NCBI RefSeq assembly: GCF_902859585.1
Contig: NZ_CADIJM010000001.1
Coordinates: 990,149-1,054,148 of the forward strand
Direction: 5' to 3'
Source of the DNA: Achromobacter animicus
GTDB taxonomy: Bacteria > Pseudomonadota > Gammaproteobacteria > Burkholderiales > Burkholderiaceae_B
DNA: 64,000 bases
In this document: positions 8,779 to 17,154 of the stretch, piece after piece
How positions within the stretch are numbered: the first letter of the stretch is position 1
How the letters are laid out: each line of letters starts with the position of its first letter
Notes under the pieces: generated by a model
Seen by the model: only the letters and a program-made list of their open reading frames with translations
Told to the model about the DNA's origin: nothing
The model's database searches: none
Translations under genes and position numbers: made by a program

Positions 8779-8820
8779 GCGAGGCGCGACAGACGCGAGG
8801 CGCGACAGACGCGAGGCGCG
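8779..8820. repeat. 16-bp tandem repeat, 2.6 copies
   Basis: GCGAGGCGCGACAGAC occurs at 8779-8794 and again at 8795-8810, and its first ten bases recur at 8811-8820. It lies in the leader between the thioesterase gene and the VIT-family start, so copy number may vary between strains without touching either protein core. Confidence 0.85.
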
Positions 8821-8852
8821 CCAGGCATGGCCCGGCGCGCCCCGCGCGGAGT

Positions 8853-9290
8853 TCATCGCGGCGTCACGCGTACCGCGGTCAGCAAGCCTATCACGCACAG
8901 CGTGGCGTGTTCGCCGTCGTAGGCATGCATTTCCACCTGGCAGACCGAAAGACGCTTGCCCGGCTTGACCACGCGCCCGCTCGCGACAAAACGATCACCC
9001 TTTGCGGGCGCCAGGAAGTTCATTTTGAACTCCGACGTCAGCACGTCCTCGCCCGGTCCGAACAGCGTGAACGCGGCATAGCCGCCCGCACTGTCGGCAA
9101 TGGTGGTGGAAATGCCCGCGTGCAGAAAGCCGTTCTGCTGGCAAAGGTCGGCGCGGTAAGGCAGAACGATGTCCACCCTGCCCGGCTCGACCGTGTCCAG
9201 CTTGGCGCCCAGCAGCGCCATGATGCTTTGCTGGCTGAAACTGGCCTGGACCCGCGAGGCCGGGTCCACAGCGGCGTTGGACGGCGTCAC
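8853..9290 (-). CDS. PaaI-family hotdog thioesterase
   Basis: Acyl-CoA thioesterase-like protein of 145 residues with the hotdog fold. The segment CQQNGFLHAGISTTIADSAGG is the PaaI signature, with the Asn/Gly/His patch and helix seen in family members, followed by SEFKMNFLAPAKGDRF. The chosen start is a GTG at 9290, one base past the stop of the upstream dehydrogenase, so it is the last gene of the valine-type catabolic operon. It probably clears stray acyl-CoA esters; the substrate is unknown. Confidence 0.85.
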   Translation of the reverse strand: MTPSNAAVDPASRVQASFSQQSIMALLGAKLDTVEPGRVDIVLPYRADLCQQNGFLHAGISTTIADSAGGYAAFTLFGPGEDVLTSEFKMNFLAPAKGDRFVASGRVVKPGKRLSVCQVEMHAYDGEHATLCVIGLLTAVRVTPR

Positions 9291-9291
9291 G

Positions 9292-10182
9292 TCAGTCCTG
9301 CTCGCGCTTGACCAGGTTGACGATGCTGGAAAAGTCCAGCTTGCCGGAGCCGCCGCCGCTGTGCAGCGAATACAGATTGCGCGCCAGCTCGCCCAGCGGA
9401 ATCGAGGCACGCGCCGACAGCGCCGCCTCGGCCGCCAGGCCCAGATCCTTGAGCATCAGGTCCACGCCGAAGCCGCCGGCATAGCCCTTGGACGCCGGCG
9501 CATGTTCCATGACGCCCGGCCACGGGTTGTAGAGTTCGGTCGCCCAGTTGCGTCCCGAGCTCTTGGCGATGATGTCCGACAGCACCTTGGGATCAAGACC
9601 GTTGGCCACGCCCAGCGCCAGCGCCTCGGACGTGCCGGCCATCAGGATGCCGAGCAGCATGTTGTTGCAGATCTTGGCCACCTGCCCCGCGCCTGCCGGG
9701 CCCGCATGGAAGATGTTCTTGCCCATTTTCTCGAGCACGGGTCGCGCGCGTTCCAGCGAGGCTTCGGCGCCGCCCACGATGAAGGTCAGCGTGCCCGCGG
9801 CCGCGCCGCCCGTGCCGCCCGAGACCGGCGCGTCGATCATGGCGATGCCGCGCGCCTCGGCCGCCTGGGCCACCTTGCGCGCCGAGTCGGGCGCTATCGT
9901 GCTGCATTCAATGACCAGCGCGCTCGAAGCGATCTTGCCGAGCAGATCCTGATCCAGGTACAGGCCCTCGACGTGCTTGCTGGCCGGCAGCATCGAGATC
10001 ACGACTTCGGCCCCTTCGACCGCTTCCGACGCGGACGCCGCCGCCGTCGCGCCGGCGTCGGTCAGCAGCTTGATGGCCGCCGGCACCAGGTCGAACACCT
10101 TCAGGGTGTGGCCGGCCTTGACCAGGTTCAATGCCATGGGCGCGCCCATGTTGCCCAAACCGATAAACGCGATGCTGCTCAT
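9292..10182 (-). CDS. mmsB: 3-hydroxyisobutyrate dehydrogenase-like NAD(P)-dependent oxidoreductase
   Basis: Oxidises 3-hydroxyisobutyrate to methylmalonate semialdehyde in valine breakdown (assignment by family and operon). It has 296 residues, the normal length. The N-terminal Rossmann motif is GLGNMG (residues 8-13). DAPVSGGTGGAAAGTL (about 117-131) is the substrate-binding block and GQVAKICNN carries the catalytic Lys170. It lies directly downstream of an acyl-CoA dehydrogenase and a 3-hydroxyisobutyryl-CoA hydrolase-like gene, which strengthens the valine assignment over other beta-hydroxyacid dehydrogenases. No mmsA semialdehyde dehydrogenase is in the window. Confidence 0.88.
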   Translation of the reverse strand: MSSIAFIGLGNMGAPMALNLVKAGHTLKVFDLVPAAIKLLTDAGATAAASASEAVEGAEVVISMLPASKHVEGLYLDQDLLGKIASSALVIECSTIAPDSARKVAQAAEARGIAMIDAPVSGGTGGAAAGTLTFIVGGAEASLERARPVLEKMGKNIFHAGPAGAGQVAKICNNMLLGILMAGTSEALALGVANGLDPKVLSDIIAKSSGRNWATELYNPWPGVMEHAPASKGYAGGFGVDLMLKDLGLAAEAALSARASIPLGELARNLYSLHSGGGSGKLDFSSIVNLVKREQD

Positions 10183-10306
10183 GATGTCTTGTCTCCTGTT
10201 GCTATTGCTGTAGGTATGGATTCATCGTGACCTGCGAAACTGCGTGACCTGCGTGACGGGCAGAAGCCAAGGGCCGGCTGGCGGGCCGGCCTCTATCAGC
10301 GACCAA

Positions 10307-11482
10307 TCAGCGCCCTTCCTGCCCCAGATCGGCCAGCGGATGCGGCTCGCCCTCAGGCCAGGGTTCCTCAAAGAATTTCTGCACCCAGGCGTCGGTGGCC
10401 ATGTCGATGACGGCCGGGTTCCAGCGCGGGTTCTTGTCCTTGTCGACCAGCAACGCGCGAATGCCCTCGGCAAAATCGCCATGCGCGGTGCATGCCAGCG
10501 CGGCGATGTACTCGACGCGGAACACGTCATCCAGCGACCGCAGGCGCGTGCGCTGCTGCAGCGCGAACGCCAGCCGCACCGATCCGGGCGAGCCCGCCAG
10601 CATGGTCTTGGCGGCGCGCGACAGCCACGGATCCTCGTGGTCCTTCAGGAAGGACAGTTCCTCGTAGATGTCGTCCAGCCGGTTGCCGTTGCACAGGTTG
10701 TTGACGACAAACGAGTGCTGGCGCAGCGGGCCGGGTTCCAGCGGCGTGGCCGGCTCAAGGGCGGTCAGTGCGCGGCGCAACAGGCCGTCGTTGATGGAGC
10801 GCGGCGGAATGGCGTCTTCGGCAGCGCCTGCGGCCTGCCCGGCCCACGGCTGCTGTTCCAGCGACGACAGCAGCGCGGGCCAGTCCGCGCTGTTCAGGCG
10901 GAAGTCCGCCAGCCCCGCAAAGAAGGCGTCGGACGTGTTCAACTGCGCGCCCGTCAGCGCCAGGAACACGCCGCTGCGGCCCGGCATACGGTTCAGCAGC
11001 CAGCTTCCGCCCACGTCCGGGAACAGCCCGATCGACACTTCCGGCATGGCCAGGCGGGAGGTCTCGCTGACGACGCGGTGGCTGGCGCCCATCATCAGGC
11101 CAATGCCGCCGCCCATGACGATGCCGTGGCCCCAGCACAGCACGGGCTTCGGATAGGTGTGGATGCGATAGTCCAGCCGGTATTCGCGTTCGAAGAAGGT
11201 GCGCGCGTAAGTGTTGCTCCAGCCGGACCTTCCCGCGTTCTCTTGCATGCTGCGGTAAAGGCCGTGCAGATCGCCGCCGGCGCAGAACGCCTTGTCGCCC
11301 GCGCCTTGCAGCACCACCAATGCCACACCGGGATCCCGCGCCCACGCGTCCAGACGGTCAGCCAGCAGGTCCACCATCTCGAGCGACAGACCGTTCAGTG
11401 TTTGCGGCGCATTCAGCGTCGCAATGCCGAAACGCATTCCATTGGCAGCGGATCTTTCTTCGAACAGCACCGGTGCATTCAT
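10307..11482 (-). CDS. Enoyl-CoA hydratase/isomerase family, 3-hydroxyisobutyryl-CoA hydrolase-like
   Basis: Crotonase-fold enzyme of 391 residues. The length matches 3-hydroxyisobutyryl-CoA hydrolase rather than the shorter 260-residue hydratases. FCAGGDL (about 66-72) and GHGIVMGGGIGLMMGAS form the oxyanion hole, and MPEVSIGLFPDVGGSW contains the Glu/Asp pair typical of the hydrolase. It should release free 3-hydroxyisobutyrate for the downstream dehydrogenase. The ATG at 11482 overlaps the upstream stop (ATGA), with AAAGGAGC as Shine-Dalgarno sequence ahead of it. Confidence 0.88.
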   Translation of the reverse strand: MNAPVLFEERSAANGMRFGIATLNAPQTLNGLSLEMVDLLADRLDAWARDPGVALVVLQGAGDKAFCAGGDLHGLYRSMQENAGRSGWSNTYARTFFEREYRLDYRIHTYPKPVLCWGHGIVMGGGIGLMMGASHRVVSETSRLAMPEVSIGLFPDVGGSWLLNRMPGRSGVFLALTGAQLNTSDAFFAGLADFRLNSADWPALLSSLEQQPWAGQAAGAAEDAIPPRSINDGLLRRALTALEPATPLEPGPLRQHSFVVNNLCNGNRLDDIYEELSFLKDHEDPWLSRAAKTMLAGSPGSVRLAFALQQRTRLRSLDDVFRVEYIAALACTAHGDFAEGIRALLVDKDKNPRWNPAVIDMATDAWVQKFFEEPWPEGEPHPLADLGQEGR

Positions 11483-12633
11483 CTTATGTCGGCTCCTTTT
11501 TCCAACAATTGGCGGGCAATGATCACGCGCATGATCTCGTTGGTGCCCTCCAGAATCTGATGAACGCGAGTATCGCGCACCAGACGCTCCAAGGGATAGT
11601 CTTTCAGGTAACCATAACCACCATGGATCTGTTGTGCGTCCAGGCAGATCTGGAAGCCCATGTCGGTGGCAAAGCGCTTGGCCATCGCGCAATAGGTGGA
11701 CGCGTCCGCCGCGCCAGCGTCCAGCTTGCAGGCTGCAAGCCGCACCATCTGGCGCGCCGCGACCAGGTGGGTGGCCATGTCCGCGAGCTTGAATTGCAAC
11801 GCCTGGAATTCCGCCAGACGGCGGTTGAACTGGCGGCGCTCATCCATGTAACGGCGGGCAGCGTCCAGCGCGCCTTGCGCGGCGCCTACCGAGCAGGTGC
11901 CGATATTGATCCGGCCGCCGTCCAGGCCCTTCATGGCGATCTTGAAGCCCTCGCCTTCCACGCCCAGCATGTTGGCGGCCGGCACGCGGACGTTTTCAAA
12001 GGTGATGGGGCGCGTGGACTGGCTGTTCCAGCCCATCTTCTCTTCCTTGCGGCCGTAGCCGATGCCCTCGCTGTCGGCCGGAATCGCGAAGGCGCTGATG
12101 CCCGCGGCGCCCTCGCCGCCGGTGCGGGCCATCACCACCAGCAGGTCGGTGTCGCCGCCTCCGGAGATGAAGGCCTTGGCCCCGTTGACGATGTAGCTGT
12201 CGCCGTCGCGCTGCGCCCGCGTGGCAAGCGATGCCGCGTCGGAACCGGCGCCCGGCTCGGTCAGGCAATAGGAGGCCAGCTTTTCCCCGCTGGCGAGCAG
12301 AGGACCCCAGGCGTCCCGCAGGCCCGGCTGGCCCCACTTGCCCACCATCCAGGTCGCCATGTTGTGTATCGTCAGGAACGCCGTGGTGGACGGATCCACC
12401 GCCGCCATTTCCTCGAACACCAGCGTGGCATCCAGTCGCGGCAGACCCAGGCCGCCGATATCTTCGCTGGCGTAGATTGCGCAAAAGCCCATTTCGCCCG
12501 CCCGGGCGAAGGCTTCGCGGGGGAAGATGCCCTCGGCATCCCAGCGCGCGGCGTGGGGAGCCAGTTCGCCCTCTGCGTAATCGCGCGCGGCCTGCGCAAA
12601 CGCGCGCTGCTCGTCGGTCAGTTCCAAGTCCAC
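11479..12633 (-). CDS. Acyl-CoA dehydrogenase, isobutyryl-CoA-like
   Basis: FAD enzyme of 384 residues that introduces the first double bond into an acyl-CoA. Visible family marks are CLTEPGAGSDAASLATRA (FAD/substrate loop), FISGGGDTDLLVVMAR and the C-terminal QIHGGYGYLKDYPLERLVRD with EGTNEIMR. As first gene of the operon with the hydrolase and 3-hydroxyisobutyrate dehydrogenase, its likely substrate is isobutyryl-CoA. It starts with GTG at 12633, preceded by ACAGGAGAC. A LiuR-like inverted repeat lies about 90 bases upstream. Confidence 0.9.
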   Translation of the reverse strand: MDLELTDEQRAFAQAARDYAEGELAPHAARWDAEGIFPREAFARAGEMGFCAIYASEDIGGLGLPRLDATLVFEEMAAVDPSTTAFLTIHNMATWMVGKWGQPGLRDAWGPLLASGEKLASYCLTEPGAGSDAASLATRAQRDGDSYIVNGAKAFISGGGDTDLLVVMARTGGEGAAGISAFAIPADSEGIGYGRKEEKMGWNSQSTRPITFENVRVPAANMLGVEGEGFKIAMKGLDGGRINIGTCSVGAAQGALDAARRYMDERRQFNRRLAEFQALQFKLADMATHLVAARQMVRLAACKLDAGAADASTYCAMAKRFATDMGFQICLDAQQIHGGYGYLKDYPLERLVRDTRVHQILEGTNEIMRVIIARQLLEKGADIR

Positions 12634-12716
12634 AGCCTGTCTCCTGTTGTAGTCGGTATTGTCTGGTGGCGTTGCTGCCGTCTCGTGAACACCAGCCCGC
12701 CGATTTTGACATGACG

Positions 12717-12732
12717 TTGACGTAAACGTAAA
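12717..12732 (-). promoter_or_regulatory. LiuR-like operator upstream of the valine catabolic operon
   Basis: TTGACGTAAACGTAAA is an imperfect palindrome with two ACGT cores separated by two A/T bases. It closely resembles, from memory, the site bound by the MerR-family regulator LiuR that controls branched-chain amino-acid catabolism in proteobacteria. On the minus strand a TTTACG and a CAAAAT element flank most of it with an 18-base spacer, the arrangement MerR-type activators use. No liuR gene is in the window. Confidence 0.5.
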
Positions 12733-12894
12733 CGGACACCCGGCTTAATGTTACGCCCGAAGCGGCCGGGCGTTTTGTCTTATTGACGACAATGTGCGGA
12801 GACGGCCGCCGGCGACGGCCGCCAGCAGGGAAACAGGGCGACGCGCCACGGCGGTGTCACGCCTGGGTGGCGATCAGGGCGTCGGTGCAGCGCG

Positions 12895-13242
12895 CTACAG
12901 CAGCCCCGCCGGCCTGACGCGCCCATTGCGGGCGGTCTTGGTGCGGCGGTGCTCGGCGCGGCGACGGCGCGATTCCTTGGGGTCGAAGGTCAGCCCGCGA
13001 TAGATTTCCACGCGGTCACCATCGGCCAGACGCGCGTGCGGCTCGGTGGCGCGGCCAAACACGCCCACGCCCCGTTCCCATGGTTTGACCACAGGAAACG
13101 CCTGCGCAAATCCGCTGGCGGCCAGCGCGTCTTCGACCGTCGCACCGTCAGGCAGGCGCACTTCCCGCTGCCACGCGTGGCCGGGCAAGGCGTAGCAGAC
13201 GACCACGCCGATCTGCCCTGCCGCGGACGCCTCACTCGCCAT
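12895..13242 (-). CDS. rnfH: RnfH-family protein (UPF0125)
   Basis: Small ubiquitin-like-fold protein of 115 residues. QIGVVVCYALPGHAW, PDGATVEDALAASG, VGVFGRA and LADGDRVEIYRGLTFDPKESRRRRAE are the family blocks. The cellular role is not settled; it is usually found with ratA, as here, where its start overlaps the ratA stop by 11 bases. The ATG at 13242 gives the family length. The C-terminal 20 residues are basic and vary in the family. Confidence 0.9.
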   Translation of the reverse strand: MASEASAAGQIGVVVCYALPGHAWQREVRLPDGATVEDALAASGFAQAFPVVKPWERGVGVFGRATEPHARLADGDRVEIYRGLTFDPKESRRRRAEHRRTKTARNGRVRPAGLL

Positions 13243-13666
13243 ACTTGGCCTGCGCGCGCTTGGTGAAGGAATCAATGAAGCTGGTCGCAATGCGGTTGAA
13301 GACCGGCCCCACCACCATTTCCAACGGCCGGTTCGAGAACGCATATTCCATGGTGAACAGGACCTTGCAGGCGTCTTCGGCCAGCGGCTGGAACACCCAA
13401 TGGCCCACCAGGCTGGAGAACGGGCCATCCACGAGTTCCAGGTCGATCCGCTCGGGATAGACGTGGGTATTGCGCGTGGTGAAGCGTTGCTTCATGCCCG
13501 CAAAGGAAATCAGGATGGAGGCCTGCATGCCGTGTTCGTCGCGGCTCTGCACCTCGGCGCCGCCACACCACGGCATGAACTCGGGGTACTTCTCCACGTC
13601 GGCGACCAGGTCGAACATCTGGGCGGCGCTGTAAGGCACCAGGACGGATCGTTGTACTTTGTGCAT
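13232..13666 (-). CDS. ratA: RatA/COQ10-family START-domain protein
   Basis: Protein of 144 residues with the polyketide-cyclase/START fold. MHKVQRSVLVPYSAAQMFDLVADVEKYPEFMPWCGG is the family start, here cited only to residue 36, and FSNRPLEMVVGPVFNRIA lies near the end. Homologues are described both as a 70S-association inhibitor (RatA, E. coli) and as ubiquinone-binding COQ10-like proteins. Pairing with rnfH and divergence from smpB is the usual order. I read it as a housekeeping protein, not a mobile toxin. Confidence 0.9.
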   Translation of the reverse strand: MHKVQRSVLVPYSAAQMFDLVADVEKYPEFMPWCGGAEVQSRDEHGMQASILISFAGMKQRFTTRNTHVYPERIDLELVDGPFSSLVGHWVFQPLAEDACKVLFTMEYAFSNRPLEMVVGPVFNRIATSFIDSFTKRAQAKYGE

Positions 13667-13683
13667 CGACTATCGCAAATGGC

Positions 13684-13689
13684 TAGAAT
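13684..13689 (+). promoter_or_regulatory. Candidate -10 element for smpB
   Basis: TAGAAT in the ratA-smpB divergent region, about 150 bases ahead of the smpB start. No good -35 element at 16-18 bases is evident, so this is tentative. Confidence 0.3.
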
Positions 13690-13839
13690 GGCAAGATTTT
13701 ACCGGCACAGCGCTTCGTGGGCCTAAATGGGCCGAAACACTGGACCAGCACATCGCGCAGAATAACGAGCAATCCCCGTTCGCAACAACCCGCAATCGGC
13801 CGGATAGCCAGATTCGCAGAATCCCAGCAAGAAGGCTTT

Positions 13840-14313
13840 ATGAGCATTATCGACAACCGCAAGGCCACGCACGACTATTTCATCGAAGACCGCTACGAGG
13901 CCGGCCTTGTCCTGCAAGGCTGGGAAGTCAAGGCGATCCGGGACGGCCGCGTGCAGCTCAAGGAAAGCTACGTCATCGTGCGCGATGGCGAACTGTTCCT
14001 GCTGGGCATGCACGTCAGCCCCCTGCCCACGGCCTCCACGCACATCCACCCGGACGCCATGCGCACGCGCAAGCTGCTGCTCAAGGCCGAAGAAATCAGC
14101 AAGCTCATCGGCAAGGTCGAGCAGCGCGGCTACACGCTGGTGCCGCTGAACCTGCACTACAAGAACGGCCGCATCAAGCTGGATTTCGCGCTGGGCCGCG
14201 GCAAGAAGCAGTTTGACAAGCGCGACACCGCGCGTGAAAAAGACTGGGCGCGCGAAAAAGAACGCATCATGAAGCACGACACCCGCGCCCCCCGCCGCAG
14301 CAAGGACGACTGA
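13840..14313 (+). CDS. smpB: SsrA-binding protein SmpB
   Basis: Binds tmRNA and brings it to stalled ribosomes for trans-translation. It has 157 residues. [39 protein letters not shown] and [28 protein letters not shown] are conserved throughout, and the basic C-terminal tail ([13 protein letters not shown]) that enters the mRNA channel is present. The ATG at 13840 matches the family start. The ssrA gene itself is not in the window. Confidence 0.97.
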   Translation: MSIIDNRKATHDYFIEDRYEAGLVLQGWEVKAIRDGRVQLKESYVIVRDGELFLLGMHVSPLPTASTHIHPDAMRTRKLLLKAEEISKLIGKVEQRGYTLVPLNLHYKNGRIKLDFALGRGKKQFDKRDTAREKDWAREKERIMKHDTRAPRRSKDD

Positions 14314-14314
14314 T

Positions 14315-15502
14315 CTACGCGGCCACCGGCAGCGCCGGGCGCTCGGCCTCGTGGCCGGGGCCCACGATGCGGTTGCGCCCCGCCGACTTGGCCGCATAAA
14401 GCTTGCGGTCGGCCCGCTCAAACAGCACCTGCAGGTTCTCGCCGGGTATCCAGTCTTCCACACCCGCGCTGAACGTATACGAAATCGTGCTGCCACCGTG
14501 CGCGCACGGCGTGCGCCGCACAGAATCCAGCAGCCGCTCGGCCACCTCCAGCACCGCGTCGCTGCGCATGTCCGCAAACAGCACGCAGAACTCCTCGCCA
14601 CCCACCCGGCCCACGTGATCGCCGGTACGCAGCGTAGCCGTTGCCAGCAGGCCAAAATGGCGCAGCACCGCATCGCCGGCTGCGTGGCCGTGCGTATCGT
14701 TGATGCGCTTGAAATGATCGATGTCCAGCAGCAGCAAGGTCAGCGGACGGCGCATACGCAGGGCCTGGGCGCAATAGCGCTCGGCCTGCAACCACCACGC
14801 CTTGCGCGACATCAGACCCGTCAGGAAGTCAGTACTGGCCTCTTGTTCGCGATCGGCCAGCATGCGGTCGTGGATGATCATGATGGTGCCCAGTGTCAGG
14901 CAAGGCATGATCAGCACCCCCAGCGTCAGGAACGCGACGCTCCACAAAGTGGGCTCCAGAAAGGCCGACACCATGTCCAGCTCGACCAGGTAAACCGCCG
15001 CACGAAGCGCGCACACCACGGCGGAGATCAGCGTCACCACCCACACGAAACGGTAGCTGTAGCGCGAGCGGTGCGCCGGCATGTTGCGCTGGACGACGAT
15101 GGCCACGGCCAGCATGAAGCCCATCTGCAGCAGCGACATCGCCACGATGCGCGGCCCCACCTGCCAGTCCACGTACGTATAGACCGCCACGACCGACAGC
15201 GCGGCCACGCAGCCCAGCGTCATCAGATGCCGGGGCACCGTCAGCCCGAGCAGCCGGCGCACGCCCGCGTAGTACGCACAGAGGGCAAGCGCGATGGCCG
15301 TATTGGGCACCAGGATGGACGCCCACAGCGGCGCCTTGGTGTTCTGCAGCGCAAAAGTAGAAAACGCCAACAGCGTGAGCAGGTTGGCGCGGATAGTTTC
15401 GCGGATGCCGGCCATGCCGCTGCGCGCCAGCGACCCCAGCACGCAAAGGGAAAGCACTCCCGCCAGCGCTGCTATCAGAAGCAAATTAACGGGAGCGATC
15501 AT
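14315..15502 (-). CDS. Membrane-bound diguanylate cyclase (GGDEF)
   Basis: Makes cyclic di-GMP from two GTP. Of 395 residues, the first 210 or so form six to seven membrane helices with no recognisable sensor signature. The GGDEF domain follows (about 222-385), with FLTGLMSRKA at its start, GGEEF at residues 301-305 and an inhibitory I-site RTGD at 292-295, so it should be active and product-inhibited. It converges on smpB with only one base between the stops and appears monocistronic. The signal sensed by the membrane part is unknown. Confidence 0.93.
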   Translation of the reverse strand: MIAPVNLLLIAALAGVLSLCVLGSLARSGMAGIRETIRANLLTLLAFSTFALQNTKAPLWASILVPNTAIALALCAYYAGVRRLLGLTVPRHLMTLGCVAALSVVAVYTYVDWQVGPRIVAMSLLQMGFMLAVAIVVQRNMPAHRSRYSYRFVWVVTLISAVVCALRAAVYLVELDMVSAFLEPTLWSVAFLTLGVLIMPCLTLGTIMIIHDRMLADREQEASTDFLTGLMSRKAWWLQAERYCAQALRMRRPLTLLLLDIDHFKRINDTHGHAAGDAVLRHFGLLATATLRTGDHVGRVGGEEFCVLFADMRSDAVLEVAERLLDSVRRTPCAHGGSTISYTFSAGVEDWIPGENLQVLFERADRKLYAAKSAGRNRIVGPGHEAERPALPVAA

Positions 15503-15528
15503 GGGCGGGCGCGCCGCAAGGCGCGGTA

Positions 15529-16455
15529 TCAGGTGTTGCGCGTGGACTTCACGATGGTCATGGCGGAGGCGATCATGCCGCCGACGTCGGACAGGTTGGC
15601 CGGCAGGATGAGCGTGTTGCCTTCCTTGGCCACGTTGCCGAACGCCTCGACGTAACGCTCGGCGACCTTCAGGTTCACGGCTTCCATGCCGCCCGGCTGG
15701 CGTACGGCATCGGCAACCTGCGTGATGGCCTTGGCGGTGGCTTCGGCGATCGCCAGCACCGCGGCGGCTTCGCCCTGCGCCTGGTTGATCTGCGCCTGCT
15801 TCTCGCCCTCGGAACGTGCAATGGCGGCTTCACGTTCGCCGGTGGCGATGTTGATCTGTTCCTGACGGCGGCCTTCGGAGGCGGCGATCAGCGCGCGCTT
15901 CTCGCGTTCGGCGGTGATCTGTGCCTGCATCGAGCGCAGGATTTCGTTGGGCGGCGTCAGGTCCTTGATTTCGTAGCGCAGCACCTTCACACCCCAGTTC
16001 AGCGCCGCCTCGTCCAGCGAAGAGACGATGTTGCTGTTGATGGAATCGCGCTCTTCAAAGGTGCGGTCCAGTTCCATCTTGCCGATGACCGAGCGCAGGG
16101 TCGTCTGGGCCAGCTGCGTGATCGCCGAAATGTAGTTGGACGAACCGTACGACGCGCGCATTGGGTCGGTGACCTGGAAGTACAGCACGCCGTCGACCTG
16201 AAGCTGCGTATTGTCGCGCGTGATGCAGACCTGGCTGGGCACGTCTAGCGGAATTTCCTTCAGCGAATGCTTGTAGGCCACGCGTTCGATAAAGGGAATC
16301 ACGAATCCGGCGCCCGGCGACAGGACGCGGTCAAACTTGCCCAGCCGTTCGACCACCCAGGCATGCTGCTGCGGCACGATGGCGATCGCCTTGACGACGA
16401 TCAGGATTGCCAGTGCAACGATGACGAGCAGCACGATGGTTGAAGTATCGATCAT
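15529..16455 (-). CDS. qmcA: SPFH/stomatin-like membrane protein QmcA
   Basis: Band-7 protein of 308 residues that oligomerises on the inner membrane, a bacterial flotillin/stomatin relative. One N-terminal membrane helix (about 7-27) precedes the SPFH domain (VPQQHAWVVERLGKFDRVLS onward). A long Ala/Glu/Gln-rich coiled coil follows (about 180-260: ASEGRRQEQINIATGEREA, then EKQAQINQAQGEAAAV). The nfeD partner lies 96 bases upstream, the standard pairing. Homologues take part in membrane quality control with FtsH; this is family knowledge. Confidence 0.93.
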   Translation of the reverse strand: MIDTSTIVLLVIVALAILIVVKAIAIVPQQHAWVVERLGKFDRVLSPGAGFVIPFIERVAYKHSLKEIPLDVPSQVCITRDNTQLQVDGVLYFQVTDPMRASYGSSNYISAITQLAQTTLRSVIGKMELDRTFEERDSINSNIVSSLDEAALNWGVKVLRYEIKDLTPPNEILRSMQAQITAEREKRALIAASEGRRQEQINIATGEREAAIARSEGEKQAQINQAQGEAAAVLAIAEATAKAITQVADAVRQPGGMEAVNLKVAERYVEAFGNVAKEGNTLILPANLSDVGGMIASAMTIVKSTRNT

Positions 16456-16551
16456 GGTGTGAAGCCTCTTTTCGAGTGGGTGCGCTGGCCTGCCCCGCCA
16501 TGCCGGCCAGGGTTCCAGCGTTTGCCCGCGGCGCTGCGCGGGCGCGTTCTG

Positions 16552-16983
16552 CTATGTCGAGCCGCCGCGCTTGGGAGTAAGCACGAGGATCGAGCCGCGC
16601 AATTCAGTAATGGTGTGTTCGCCGGGCTGGGCGGCATGTCCCTTGGCCAGTTCAGCCTGCCAATGTGCGCCGCGGTACCAGACGCGCGTCGACCCGCTGT
16701 CGGACCAGGCCTCGACCGTGACGGTCTGGCCTATGTCCAAAATGACGTCGGCGTTGCGGGCCGAATTGACCTCGCGCTTTTTCAGTACCCGCGTTTTGCG
16801 CAGCACCACGAGTCCCAGCAGCAGCACGACGCCGCACGCCACCAGCTCCCATTGCAGGCCCGCATTCAGCCAGGCGGCAATACCGCCGGCGGCCAGACCC
16901 AAGGCGACCAGCAGCAAATAGAAGGTTCCTGTCGCCAGCTCACCGATGAGGGCCAGCGCGGCCAATCCCAGCCAAATCCACAT
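16552..16983 (-). CDS. NfeD-family membrane protein
   Basis: Short NfeD of 143 residues. Two to three hydrophobic helices occupy the first 75 residues (LGLAALALIGELATGTFYLL and GVVLLLGLVVL), followed by the C-terminal OB-fold (VTVEAWSDSGSTRVWYRGAHW). Short NfeD proteins act with the neighbouring SPFH protein, probably as a membrane anchor or partner. It is upstream of qmcA on the same strand. Confidence 0.9.
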   Translation of the reverse strand: MWIWLGLAALALIGELATGTFYLLLVALGLAAGGIAAWLNAGLQWELVACGVVLLLGLVVLRKTRVLKKREVNSARNADVILDIGQTVTVEAWSDSGSTRVWYRGAHWQAELAKGHAAQPGEHTITELRGSILVLTPKRGGST

Positions 16984-17154
16984 AGTCTCGAGAATCGTCT
17001 GTAAGGATGAGTATCTGAGCGGATTGTACGTATTTCCGGGACGGAGCGGGAATTGCCGTGCGCCGACCAGAACATTTTCGCTGGATTATGATGTGCCCCT
17101 GGCGCGCCGGGTCGCGGGACCCCTCACGCCGCCCTTATTCATCCACACGCTTTT

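Noticed and set aside
12895-13666. rnfH-ratA as a toxin-antitoxin pair
   Set aside because: The names come from the E. coli ratAB proposal; the position next to smpB and wide conservation argue for housekeeping genes.
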